In this document: positions 49,520 through 57,350 of the stretch, in pieces | Layout: every line of letters begins with the position of its first letter | Position numbering within the stretch: position 1 is the first letter of the stretch | DNA from: a virus | Length of the DNA stretch: 64,000 nucleotides | Reading direction: 5' to 3' (one strand) | Virus record (IMG/VR): IMGVR_UViG_3300045049_000504 | Location: 1 to 64,000 of that record | Notes under the pieces: generated by a model | Seen by the model: the letters and a program-made list of their open reading frames with translations, nothing else | Told to the model about the DNA's origin: nothing | Database searches by the model: none | Translations under genes and position numbers: made by a program

Positions 49520-50034
49520 CGCTGCGCGAGGCGATCACGGCGTACCTCTCGGGGCTGGGCGGCTTCGTCACCGCCACCGAGATCATCGACGGCGTCGTCG
49601 CCGCGGGCTGCACCGACGGGCGCGAGGTCCGGTCGACGCTCTCGCGGCTCCTCGCCGCCGGCGAGGTGACCCGCTATCGCGACGAGTCGCAGGTCGGGCG
49701 CGCGTACGTCTACTCGCTGGCGACGGCGGAGGCCAAGGCGACCGCGGCCAAGAAGTCGCGCCCGTCGGCGCTCGCGGCCAAGAAGAAGCCCGAGCGCGCG
49801 GCGGCGAAGGACCCGGCCGTCGCCGAACTGGAGGACCAGGTGCAGTTCCTCATCAAGCGGAACCGCCGCCTGCTCGACCTGCTCGGCTCCATTCACGACG
49901 CGGTCGACTTCGGCGTGCGCAACCAGCTCGCCGATGAGGTCCGCAAGATCGTCGCGAACGACCGCGGCTACGCGCTCAGGAAGATCGAGATCGAGACGAC
50001 CACCACGACCACGACGGAGGCGACCCAATGCTGA
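49516..50034 (+). CDS. winged-helix protein with coiled coil
   Basis: 172 residues from GTG. MTLREAITAYLSGLGGFVTATEIIDGVVAAG ... VRSTLSRLLAAGEVTRYRDES is a winged helix; then an Ala/Lys linker and a helix (DQVQFLIKRNRRLLDLLGSIHD). Ends with seven Thr in a row, from a repetitive ACC/ACG run. A likely DNA-binding regulator. Confidence 0.6.
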   Translation: MTLREAITAYLSGLGGFVTATEIIDGVVAAGCTDGREVRSTLSRLLAAGEVTRYRDESQVGRAYVYSLATAEAKATAAKKSRPSALAAKKKPERAAAKDPAVAELEDQVQFLIKRNRRLLDLLGSIHDAVDFGVRNQLADEVRKIVANDRGYALRKIEIETTTTTTTEATQC

Positions 50035-50297
50035 TGAAGGCTGGAAAGTTCTGCGGGCATTTCGAGGGCAAGGGTCACGACTGCGCCTACGTCGACTGGC
50101 GCGACGCGCTGGTCCCGCTCGCGACGCAGCACGCCGACAAGCTCTGCGGGCCCGAGCCGTCGGACCCGGTGGACGCCGCGCGCTGGTCGCAGCGCTGGGA
50201 CTCCACCTACCACCGCGAGATGAAGCGCCTGACGGAGGACCCGTTCACGCGCGCCTCGATGGTCCTCGCGGCCGCGCGCTCGTCGGAGGTGCACTGA
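50028..50297 (+). CDS. 89-aa protein, unknown
   Basis: ATG with GGAGG nine bases upstream, overlapping the previous stop. Begins MLMKAGKFCGHFEGKGHDC and continues as helices (STYHREMKRLTEDPF). No family. Confidence 0.45.
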   Translation: MLMKAGKFCGHFEGKGHDCAYVDWRDALVPLATQHADKLCGPEPSDPVDAARWSQRWDSTYHREMKRLTEDPFTRASMVLAAARSSEVH

Positions 50298-50674
50298 TGG
50301 TCCGCCCCATCTGGTACTACCACCTCAAGCGCGCCAAGCTGATGTGGAACATCATCAGGCTCGGCGGCGACCTGCGCGGCGGGCTGCGTCGCCTGTCGAT
50401 CCGCGCGCTCGGCCGCGCGCTGCAGCGCGTGCAGCTCGCCCGCCGCGATGCGAACGTCGACGCCCGCGCGGACCGCGCCGCCGCCCGCGCCGAGAAGCGG
50501 GCCGCCCGCGCGCGCGGCCTCGACGTCTACGGCTCCGTCGCCCACCGCGCCGCGTCCGCCGAGCGCGACGCCGCCGAGGCCGCGAGGCCGGTCCGGTCGG
50601 TGTTCTCCGGCGGCGCGGGTTTCCTGAACCTGCGCCCGATCGAAGAACGCGTCGCCAGGCGGAAGGGGGCCTGA
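50297..50674 (+). CDS. 125-aa basic helical protein
   Basis: Starts in a TGATGG overlap. Long Arg/Ala-rich helix (LSIRALGRALQRVQLARRDA ... RADRAAARAEKRAARARG), then NLRPIEERVARRKGA. Possibly nucleic-acid bound. The region after it is degraded. Confidence 0.5.
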   Translation: MVRPIWYYHLKRAKLMWNIIRLGGDLRGGLRRLSIRALGRALQRVQLARRDANVDARADRAAARAEKRAARARGLDVYGSVAHRAASAERDAAEAARPVRSVFSGGAGFLNLRPIEERVARRKGA

Positions 50675-50676
50675 CC

Positions 50677-50898
50677 GTGGGCAAGGTTGACGCCGGACGA
50701 GTGCCGGGCGATGGCGCGCGCGCTCGAGAAGCGATCGAGAAGGGGTGGCCGAAGTGATCCCGCGGCCTGACCTTCCAGGGGCACCACCAGCTCGAGCTGG
50801 CGGGCAACAAGGCGCGGCTGCGGGACGACCTGCGCCGCTACTTCCGCGCGCGGGCCGAGGACTCGATGGACGACGACGCGCCCGGGCTGGCGCGATGA
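50677..50898 (+). pseudogene. decayed small gene(s)
   Basis: Reading by codon quality, natural sequence appears in three pieces: VGKV in frame 1, then TPDECRAMARALEK two bases on, then (frame 1) AIEKGWPK followed by an in-frame TGA and LTFQGHHQLELAGNKARLRD ... DDDAPGLAR. Two compensating one-base changes and a stop would explain it. No single open frame covers it. Might be decay or sequence errors. Confidence 0.45.
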
Positions 50899-51101
50899 GC
50901 CGGGAGCATCCGCAGACAGCCAAGGCGCGACAGCGGCTCATCCAATGGGCGCTGCCACGAGCGCTGCTGGCACTCGTGGCCATTGCAGAAGACGAGTGCC
51001 TTGATCGCCGAGCACGGCTGATCGCTGGGGGCGAGCTCGATGCCATCATCGGACGAGCAAAGCGGTCGCGACTGTGGCGCCGCGCAGGTAGGAGCAAGTG
51101 A
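50895..51101 (+). CDS. 68-aa helical protein of different base use
   Basis: ATG overlapping the preceding TGA. Helices SREHPQTAKARQRLIQWALPRALLALVA and ECLDRRARLIAGGELDAI. Codons are less G/C-ending than the flanking genes (CAA, ATT, GAT, GCA), as in 51101-51439. Suggests recent acquisition. Function unknown. Confidence 0.5.
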   Translation: MSREHPQTAKARQRLIQWALPRALLALVAIAEDECLDRRARLIAGGELDAIIGRAKRSRLWRRAGRSK

Positions 51102-51439
51102 TGACCAGAGTGCCGAGTACGTGGCCCGAGATTGATTTTGAACTGGTGCAACCACAAGGGGCGACTCCGCCGACCGCGGACGACGGTCCCTTTCTGCGTG
51201 CCAGCACGCTCGCTCCCGATGGCACACCGCTCGCCATACAGGCGGACCTCCGGCACGTTGCCGAAGAGCAAGCGCGCGGGATGTTGGCGGAGTGCCTGCG
51301 CGCGCTCGTCGGCACGCGGCTGCCGCCGCCCACGGGCCAGGAGACCGCGCCGGGCGTGGCCGCGCATCCCACTGAGCGGCGCTTTGAGTACGTGGGCGGC
51401 GTGGACTTCCAGCGCTACCCGGGCCTCGACGAAGGATGA
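51101..51439 (+). CDS. 112-aa protein, unknown, atypical composition
   Basis: ATG with GGAG; sequence MTRVPSTWPEIDFELVQPQG ... ADLRHVAEEQARGMLAECLRALVGTRL. Base use again differs from neighbours. No family recognised. Confidence 0.45.
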   Translation: MTRVPSTWPEIDFELVQPQGATPPTADDGPFLRASTLAPDGTPLAIQADLRHVAEEQARGMLAECLRALVGTRLPPPTGQETAPGVAAHPTERRFEYVGGVDFQRYPGLDEG

Positions 51440-51444
51440 TAGCC

Positions 51445-51573
51445 ATGTCCATTGGCCCCTCGCGCAAGCAGGTGCTGAACCTCGTCGCCCCCGCCATCGG
51501 CACCCTCGTCGGGCTCGCGGTCCGCGTCGCGGCGGGGACGCTCGGCCGCCTGCTAATCGAGATCGCCCGATGA
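51445..51573 (+). CDS. 42-aa membrane peptide
   Basis: MSIGPSRKQVLNLVAPAIGTLVGLAVRVAAG... one membrane or amphipathic helix. ATGA overlap with the polymerase gene start. Confidence 0.45.
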   Translation: MSIGPSRKQVLNLVAPAIGTLVGLAVRVAAGTLGRLLIEIAR

Positions 51574-53897
51574 GCTTCGGCGACGAGCGCGACTGGGCGT
51601 CGGAGCTGCCGCAGTTCCGGGCGCTCGACCTCGAGACGCACCTGATGGAGCAGGGCATCCTCGCTCCCAAGATCGTCTGCGGGTCGGGCGCCCGGTTCGA
51701 CGTCGCCGGCCAGGTCGAGGGGCACTTCATCCCCGACTGGCAGGCGGCGCTCGCCGAGGCGCGCGAGCTGCTCGAGGACCCCGAGGTCGTGATCGTCGGC
51801 GCCAACGTCGCCTACGACCTCGGGTGCCTGGTCGCGGCCGACCCGTCGCTGCTGCCGCTCGTGTTCCGGGCGTACGGCGCCGGCCGCGTCTACGACGCCC
51901 TCGTCGCCCAGTCCCTCGACGCGATCGCCCGGGGCGAGCTGTACGTCGAGCCCGGCACGCGCCAGCCCATGCGCGGGCGGTATTCGCTCGACACCTGCGT
52001 GCGCCAGACCCTCGGGCGCGACGACGCCAAGGATCACGACTACTGGCGCAAGCGGTACGCGCTGCTCGACCCCGTGCCGCGCTCGGAGTGGCCAGCCGAC
52101 GCGCTCCAGTACCCCGTCGACGACGCGAAGAACACGCTCGAGCTGGCCGGCGCGCAGGTCGCCGGCGGCGGGCTCGGCGCCGCGCCCGGACCGCACCGCA
52201 ACCTCGGCGACCTGCCGGCGCAGGTCGAGACCGCGTGGGACCTGCACCTCGGCGCGATCTGGGGTTTCCGCACGAGCCGCGAGCGCGTCGCGCGCCTGCG
52301 CGCCCGCGTCGAGGCGCAGCACGCCGCCTTCGTCGACAAGTTCCGCGCGCTCGGCTTCATCAAGCTCCCCGTCGAGGGGCACGGCACGGCGTGTCGGTGC
52401 AAGGACTGCCGGGCTGCCGCCGAGTCGAAACTCGACCGCCGCGCCGTCAAGCGCGCCGTCGTGCGGGCGTACGCGACGTCGGAGGTCGGCCCGTGCCCGC
52501 GCTGCGTCGGCGGCAAGGTCCTGTCGCAGAAGTCCGGCAAGCCCGTCAACTGCGACGCGTGCGACGGCACGGGGCTCGACATCGACGCGTCGGGGGCGCC
52601 GCGCACCGACGGCGGCGGCGTGAGCGCCGACCGCGACTCGCTGCTCGAGTCCGGCGACGAGGACCTCATGGCCCTCGGCGAGAACGAGGCCGAGAAGATC
52701 CGCGACACCTACCTGCCGTTCCTCGAGTCCGGCGTCGAGCGGCCCATCTCGCTCCGCCCCAACGTGCTCGTGGCGTCGGGGCGCACGTCGTACGACGGGC
52801 TCATCCAGCTCCTGCCTAGGGAAGGCGGCGTCCGCGAGTGCATCGCCGCCAGGCCGGGCTACGTCTTCTGCTCGGTCGACTACGCCGCGCTCGAGCTGTG
52901 CACGCTCGCGCAGGTCTGTCTGTGGGTGCTCGGCAAGTCGACGATGGCCGACACCATCAACGCCACCGGCGACCCCGGCATGCTGCACACCGCGCTCGCC
53001 GCGCAGCTCGCCGGCTGCACGACGGAGGAGATGGTCGGGCGGCTCAAGAGCGCCGACAAGGTCGTCGCGATGATGGCCAAGCGCTACCGCCACGCCGCCA
53101 AGGCCGGCAACTTCGGCTTCCCCGGCGGGATGGGCGCGTACAAGTTCGTGCTCTCGAAGCGCAAGAAGAACGAGGGGTCGACCGAGGCGCCCGACGGGTT
53201 CAAGTATCCCGGCATCCGGTTCTGCCTCCTCCTCGGCGGCGCCGAGCGCTGCGGCGTCGAGAAGTTCTCGCAGCCCGACCGCAACGGCAACCCGATGCCG
53301 CCGATCTGCCGGGCGTGCTTCGACCAGGTCAACGACGTCCTGCGCCCCGCCTGGTTCCGCCAGTGGGACGACATCGGCCCGACGTCGAAACCCGGCACCT
53401 ACTTCGCGTGGGTGCAGGACCGCATCGGCGAGTGGGGCGACGGCGAGCTGCCGTGCTTCGGCACGCACCGCGTCCGCGGCGGGCTCGACTTCACGAACGG
53501 GTCGAACAACGGGTTCCAGGCGCTCGCGGCCGACGGCGCGAAGAACGCGCTCCGCAAGCTCGTGCGCGAGTGCTACCTCGACGAAGGTTCGCCGCTGTGG
53601 GGCACCAGGCCGATCTTCTTCGTCCACGATGAGATAGTGGCGGAGATCCCCGAGGAGCGCGCCGCGCTCGCCGGGCCGCGCATGGCGGAGGTCATGGTCG
53701 CCGCGATGCGCGAGTACGTCGAGGACGTGACGGTGAAGGCCGAGCCGGCGCTGATGCGGCACTGGGTGAAGATCGCCGAGCCGGCGTACGTCGGCGTCGA
53801 CGACGGGTCGCTCAACGAGAAGGGCAAGCCGTGGGACAAGCCCGCGCCGGGCAGGGTGCTCGTGCCGTGGGACGACTACCACGAATACGCGTACTGA
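51570..53897 (+). CDS. family A DNA polymerase with 3'-5' exonuclease
   Basis: 775 residues. Exonuclease motif I RALDLETHL at about 17-26 and NVAYDLG; polymerase motif A CSVDYAALELC at about 433, motif B AKAGNFGFPGGMGAYKF at about 511, motif C FVHDEIVAE at about 682. A segment at 270-330 adds two Cys pairs (CRCKDC, CPRC ... CDAC), a zinc knuckle insert. Replicates the phage genome with the primase-helicase. Confidence 0.9.
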   Translation: MSFGDERDWASELPQFRALDLETHLMEQGILAPKIVCGSGARFDVAGQVEGHFIPDWQAALAEARELLEDPEVVIVGANVAYDLGCLVAADPSLLPLVFRAYGAGRVYDALVAQSLDAIARGELYVEPGTRQPMRGRYSLDTCVRQTLGRDDAKDHDYWRKRYALLDPVPRSEWPADALQYPVDDAKNTLELAGAQVAGGGLGAAPGPHRNLGDLPAQVETAWDLHLGAIWGFRTSRERVARLRARVEAQHAAFVDKFRALGFIKLPVEGHGTACRCKDCRAAAESKLDRRAVKRAVVRAYATSEVGPCPRCVGGKVLSQKSGKPVNCDACDGTGLDIDASGAPRTDGGGVSADRDSLLESGDEDLMALGENEAEKIRDTYLPFLESGVERPISLRPNVLVASGRTSYDGLIQLLPREGGVRECIAARPGYVFCSVDYAALELCTLAQVCLWVLGKSTMADTINATGDPGMLHTALAAQLAGCTTEEMVGRLKSADKVVAMMAKRYRHAAKAGNFGFPGGMGAYKFVLSKRKKNEGSTEAPDGFKYPGIRFCLLLGGAERCGVEKFSQPDRNGNPMPPICRACFDQVNDVLRPAWFRQWDDIGPTSKPGTYFAWVQDRIGEWGDGELPCFGTHRVRGGLDFTNGSNNGFQALAADGAKNALRKLVRECYLDEGSPLWGTRPIFFVHDEIVAEIPEERAALAGPRMAEVMVAAMREYVEDVTVKAEPALMRHWVKIAEPAYVGVDDGSLNEKGKPWDKPAPGRVLVPWDDYHEYAY

Positions 53898-53909
53898 CGG
53901 AGGATACCG

Positions 53910-53954
53910 ATGACGCTCTCGAACGGCTGCGCCGCGAAGCGGGTGGCGCTGTGA
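53910..53954 (+). CDS. 14-aa leader peptide candidate
   Basis: ATG with GGAGG 6 bases before it; MTLSNGCAAKRVAL stops in a GTGA overlap with the next gene's GTG. Could couple translation of the UDG-like gene. In the other frame the same bases read DDALERLRREAGGAV, which also looks protein-like, so a frameshift is the alternative. Confidence 0.3.
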   Translation: MTLSNGCAAKRVAL

Positions 53955-54445
53955 TCCGGGCCATCATCGTCGGCGAGGACAACCCGCGCTCGAGCGACCC
54001 GCGGGACGCGCTCTTCCCGTATCCGATAAACTGCGCCGGCGAGCGGCTGCAGCGGCTCGTATTCGGCGTGTCGGTCGAGACGTACCTCAGCGACTACGAG
54101 CGCGTGAACCTCTGCGAGTCGGGGCGCTGGTCGGCGAGGGTCGCGCGCGAGAAGGCGTACCAGGTCGGGATCCGCGCGAGCCTGCTCGGCGGCGGCGCCA
54201 AGATCGTCATGCTCGGGCGCAAGGTCGCCGACGCGTTCGACCGCAGCTGGACCGGCGTGCCGCGCGAGCTGTTCACCGCCGCCGGCCCGTTCGTGCTGCT
54301 GCCGCACCCGTCGGGTCGCTGCCGCGAGTGGAACGCCCCTGGCGCGTTTGCGCGCGCCCGCAAGCTCCTGGTCGACGTCGGCGTCGTGCCGACCTGTCAG
54401 TTCGAATGCGCCGCACCAGGTTGCGGCGGAGGGTGCCGCACATGA
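53951..54445 (+). CDS. uracil-DNA glycosylase superfamily-like protein
   Basis: 164 residues from GTG. IIVGEDNPRSSDPRDALFPYP (motif A-like GExxP) and LLPHPSGRCREWNAPGAF (HPS motif near the end) follow the UDG-superfamily plan. The catalytic Asp/His details differ from family 1. May remove uracil or act on modified bases. Located in the nucleotide cluster. Confidence 0.5.
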   Translation: MIRAIIVGEDNPRSSDPRDALFPYPINCAGERLQRLVFGVSVETYLSDYERVNLCESGRWSARVAREKAYQVGIRASLLGGGAKIVMLGRKVADAFDRSWTGVPRELFTAAGPFVLLPHPSGRCREWNAPGAFARARKLLVDVGVVPTCQFECAAPGCGGGCRT

Positions 54446-54861
54446 AGTTCTACGTCGCCGCTTCGCTGAAGGACGAGGCCGCCGCTCGGGCCGTCATGGA
54501 CGCGCTCCGCGGTCGCGGGCACGAGATCACGTTCGACTGGGTCGCTGAGGAGGAGCGCGGCGCGCAGTGGGGCGAGGACAAGCGCCGCGAGGTCGCGCAG
54601 CTCGAGATCGACGGCGTTCGCGCCGCCGACGCGGTCGTGTTCATCGCGCCCGGCGGCCGCGGCGCGCACTGCGAGCTTGGCGCGGCGCTCGCGCTCGGCG
54701 CGCCGGTGCTCCTCGTCGGAGTGTGGGAGTTCTCGCTCTTCTACTACCACCCCAACGTGACCTGGCTGCGCGGCGTCCTCCGCCGGGACCTCACCGACGA
54801 GCAGCACGGCCCCGCGTTCGCGGACATCGTCGCCGAGCGCGCCGAGAATCTCGCGTGCTGA
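54442..54861 (+). CDS. nucleoside 2-deoxyribosyltransferase-like
   Basis: 139 residues. KFYVAASLKDEAAARAVMDALRGRGHEITFDW and ADAVVFIAPGGRGAHCELGAALALGAPVLLVG match the NDT fold, with Glu in HCELGAAL as the usual nucleophile. Would exchange bases on deoxynucleosides for salvage or modified-base synthesis. ATG overlaps the previous stop. Confidence 0.6.
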   Translation: MKFYVAASLKDEAAARAVMDALRGRGHEITFDWVAEEERGAQWGEDKRREVAQLEIDGVRAADAVVFIAPGGRGAHCELGAALALGAPVLLVGVWEFSLFYYHPNVTWLRGVLRRDLTDEQHGPAFADIVAERAENLAC

Positions 54862-55408
54862 GCCTCGACGAGGTCGAGGCCGCCGGCGGCTACACGGTCA
54901 TCTACGCCGACGCGCCGTGGAGGTACACGCAGAACGGGCGCGGCGCGGCGGAGAACCACTACCGCACGATGTCGCTCGAGGAGATCCGCGCGCTCCCCGT
55001 CGCGCGCATCGCCGCGCCGACGTCGGTGCTCTTCCTGTGGGGCACCTGGCCGAAGCTGCTCGAGGTCCAGTCGGTGATCCCGGCGTGGGGCTTCGAGTAC
55101 AAGACCCTCGGCTTCACCTGGATCAAGCACTACGGCAAGTCGGAGAAGCCGTTCTGTGGCGGCGGGTCGTGGACGCGGTCCAACGAGGAGTTCTGCCTCC
55201 TCGCGGTCCGCGGCAAGCCGCGGCGCGCCGACACGCAGGCGGCGAGCACCCCGGCGAGCATTCCGCGAAGCCGGCGATCGTGCGCGATCGCATCGTGCAG
55301 CTCCTCGGCGACGTGCCGCGGATCGAGCTTTTCGCCCGCGAGCGCGTCGCGGGTTGGGACGCATGGGGCCTTGAAGTGCCCGGAGGTAGTGACATTGTTC
55401 TGGGATAA
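54855..55408 (+). pseudogene. MT-A70 adenine methyltransferase, frame-disrupted
   Basis: GTG start. YADAPWRYTQ (DPPW-type active site), LFLWGTWPKLLEVQSVIPAWGF and SNEEFCLLAVRGKPRRADTQ in one frame; then a -1 shift near 55240-55259 is needed for GGEHPGEHSAKPAIVRDRIV, RIELFARERVAGWDAWGLEV and a TAA at 55406. The unshifted frame runs to 55469 with unlikely sequence. So the gene is broken or has one missing base. It would place N6-methyladenine. Confidence 0.75.
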
Positions 55409-55473
55409 GGTTGACGTCGGTGACGACCCGAAGCTGGGCGCGCCCGACGTAGACCTGACGGGAGGCTGAGGCG

Positions 55474-55770
55474 ATGGCGAACGGGGAGTCGATCTTGGAG
55501 TCGCTCGACGACAACATCGCGGCGCTCGTGGCGGCGGCGGTGAAGTCGGCGAAGGACACGTTCGAGGCGGTCGAGAGCGGGCGCGTGAGGTTGCCCGACG
55601 GCGACCAACCAGACCTGCGCGCGATGGCGGTGTCGTGGGTGGCGGTGTTCCACCTGTGCCTGTCGCTCGGGCTCGAGCTGCCGACGGGCCCGACGCCGAC
55701 GACGGGCGTCGCGGTCGTGCTGAACTTCGTCGCGCGGCACCTGCTCAGGCTGAAGAAGGAGGCGAACTGA
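55474..55770 (+). CDS. 98-aa protein with membrane-like segment
   Basis: Acidic N-terminus (NGESILESLDDNIAALVAAAVKSAKDT), then SWVAVFHLCLSLGLELP, a possible membrane or hydrophobic helix. ATG overlaps next gene's start at 55770. No family. Confidence 0.5.
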   Translation: MANGESILESLDDNIAALVAAAVKSAKDTFEAVESGRVRLPDGDQPDLRAMAVSWVAVFHLCLSLGLELPTGPTPTTGVAVVLNFVARHLLRLKKEAN

Positions 55771-56066
55771 TGGGCTCGAGGTCGAAGAAGTGGTCGGACA
55801 AGGCGACGACGCCGGGGCGGCGGCCGCCCGCCGAGCGGCCGCGCAAGCAGGAGGTCCTGAACTTCACGGCCGCGTTCTGGGACGCGGTGCGCGACCGCGC
55901 CAGCCGCGCGTCGCTCGAGGAGGACTGCTCGATCCGCAAGAACCGCCGGCGCCGCGCCGCGAAGCCCGCGCCCGAGCGCCAGGTCTCGCACCGCGACCGC
56001 GGGCGGCCCGGCTACAAGCTCGCGTCGGCGCTCGTCTGCGCGCTCGGCTCGCTGGTGCGGCGGTGA
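55770..56066 (+). CDS. 98-aa basic protein
   Basis: Lys/Arg-rich (MGSRSKKWSDKATTPGRRP, RKNRRRRAAKPAPERQ). Contains EVLNFTAAFWDAVRDRASRA helix. Starts in a TGATGG overlap; probably nucleic-acid associated. Confidence 0.45.
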   Translation: MGSRSKKWSDKATTPGRRPPAERPRKQEVLNFTAAFWDAVRDRASRASLEEDCSIRKNRRRRAAKPAPERQVSHRDRGRPGYKLASALVCALGSLVRR

Positions 56067-56209
56067 CGTTCGCCGCGTTCCAGGCCGCGACCACCGGCGC
56101 GACGCTGGGGTTCTTCGCGTGCGTCGCGACGGGCACGTCGCCGAAGGCCTCCGCCGTCGGGGCGCTGGCCGCGCTCGCGGTCGCGGTCGCCGTCATGGTG
56201 CTGTGGTGA
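56063..56209 (+). CDS. 48-aa membrane protein
   Basis: GTG in a GTGA overlap. Two hydrophobic stretches (TTGATLGFFACVATG, GALAALAVAVAVMVL). Small phage membrane protein; role unknown. Confidence 0.45.
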   Translation: MTFAAFQAATTGATLGFFACVATGTSPKASAVGALAALAVAVAVMVLW

Positions 56210-56346
56210 GCGCGCCGAAGCTCCGCGGGCACGCGTACTTCGTCGAATTCGCCGGGCGGAACGGTCCGGGCTGGGGCCCGTGGCTGGCCGCGCTCGCGGT
56301 CGGGGCGATGCTCGTCGCCGGGTTCGTGGCGGAGGCGCTGCGGTGA
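56206..56346 (+). CDS. 46-aa membrane protein
   Basis: GTG overlap. Polar N-terminus with GHAYFVEFAGRNGPGWG then helix WLAALAVGAMLVAGFVAEAL. Overlaps the RuvC-like start. Confidence 0.45.
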   Translation: MSAPKLRGHAYFVEFAGRNGPGWGPWLAALAVGAMLVAGFVAEALR

Positions 56347-56864
56347 GCCTGCTCGCGGTCGACCCCGGCATCCGCGGCTGCGGCGCCGCCGTCTTCCGCG
56401 GCGGCAAGCTCGTCGCGGCGGCGTACGTGAAGAACCCGCTGCGCTCGGGCAACCGCGCGCGCGAGGCCGCGGCGATGGCGGAGGCCGTGCGCGACTGGTC
56501 GCTCGCGCTCGACGTCGACGAGCTGGCCGTCGAGTGGATGCAGGTCTACTGGGGGGACGAGCACGGCAAGGACCCGAACGACCTCCTCGCGCTGTGCGGG
56601 ATCGGCGCCGCGCTCTCCGCCCTCGTGTCGGAGGACGCGACGTCGTACCTGGTCAGCGAGTGGAAGCGCACCATGAAGAAGGAGCCGTGCCACGCGCGCA
56701 TCAGGTTGCGGCTCGAGCCCGATGAGCTTAAGATAGCGAAGGCGGCCGTCGCCGCCGCGGGCTCGCTCGGCCACAACGTGTGGGACGCGGTCGGCATCGG
56801 TCTGCACCACGTGCGACGGCTCGGGATCGTCGGTCCCGGGCGGCACCGCGTGATCCCCGTCTAG
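56343..56864 (+). CDS. RuvC-like Holliday junction resolvase
   Basis: 173 residues from GTG. LLAVDPGIRGCGAAVF is the RuvC first-acid motif; Glu in LAVEWMQVYWG; late Asp in HNVWDAVGIGLHH complete the usual acidic set. Resolves recombination junctions before packaging. Confidence 0.75.
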   Translation: MSLLAVDPGIRGCGAAVFRGGKLVAAAYVKNPLRSGNRAREAAAMAEAVRDWSLALDVDELAVEWMQVYWGDEHGKDPNDLLALCGIGAALSALVSEDATSYLVSEWKRTMKKEPCHARIRLRLEPDELKIAKAAVAAAGSLGHNVWDAVGIGLHHVRRLGIVGPGRHRVIPV

Positions 56865-56882
56865 CGACGGGGCAGAGGTCTC

Positions 56883-57350
56883 ATGAGCGAAGCTCCGAAG
56901 CTGGACACCGGCAAGCTGCCGATGCACCTCATCCCGCCCGCGTTCCTGCGGGCCATCGCGGCCGTGCTCGCGTTCGGCGCGAAGAAGTACGCCGCGTGGT
57001 CGTGGACCAAGGGCAAGGAGTGGTCGCGCGACTACGCCGCGATCCAGCGCCACCTCAACGACTGGTACGACGGCGTCGACAACGACCCCGAGACCGGCCT
57101 GTCGCACCTGGCACACGCCGCCTGCGATCTCATGTTCCTCTTCATCTCGCAGCTCTGCGCGCTCGGCACCGACGACCGCCCGGCGATGACGCGCCCGCCG
57201 CGCCCGACGCTGGCGCCGCCCGCGTTCGACCTGCCGGTCCTGCCGCTCGACCCGAGCGACCTCACGGTGACGTGCGTCGGCGAGACCTCCGTCGAGCGCA
57301 ACTTCTTCCACGTCGGCGACGCGTCGCCGTACAAGAAGAGCGACCAGTGA
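56883..57350 (+). CDS. dATP/dGTP diphosphohydrolase-like
   Basis: 155 residues. KLPMHLIPPAFLRAIAAVLAFGAKKYA and IQRHLNDWYDGVDNDPETGLSHLAHA match the phage dGTP diphosphohydrolase N-terminal family (all-alpha MazG-like), with the E/D-rich metal site. A C-terminal tail is Pro-rich. Depletes purine dNTPs and may favour altered base use. Confidence 0.7.
   Translation: MSEAPKLDTGKLPMHLIPPAFLRAIAAVLAFGAKKYAAWSWTKGKEWSRDYAAIQRHLNDWYDGVDNDPETGLSHLAHAACDLMFLFISQLCALGTDDRPAMTRPPRPTLAPPAFDLPVLPLDPSDLTVTCVGETSVERNFFHVGDASPYKKSDQ

Noticed and set aside
50838-53882. 1014-codon minus-strand frame
   Set aside because: Antisense to the DNA polymerase; Val/Arg/Ala-rich shadow.
55389-55469. Small gene after the methylase (LFWDKVDVGDDPKLGAP)
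   Set aside because: Natural-looking but starts inside the broken methylase with poor spacing from GGAGG; left within the pseudogene description.
56883-57350. Evidence for a diaminopurine (Z) genome
   Set aside because: A dATP/dGTP diphosphohydrolase alone is not enough; no PurZ-like or HD-type DatZ gene is seen in the window.
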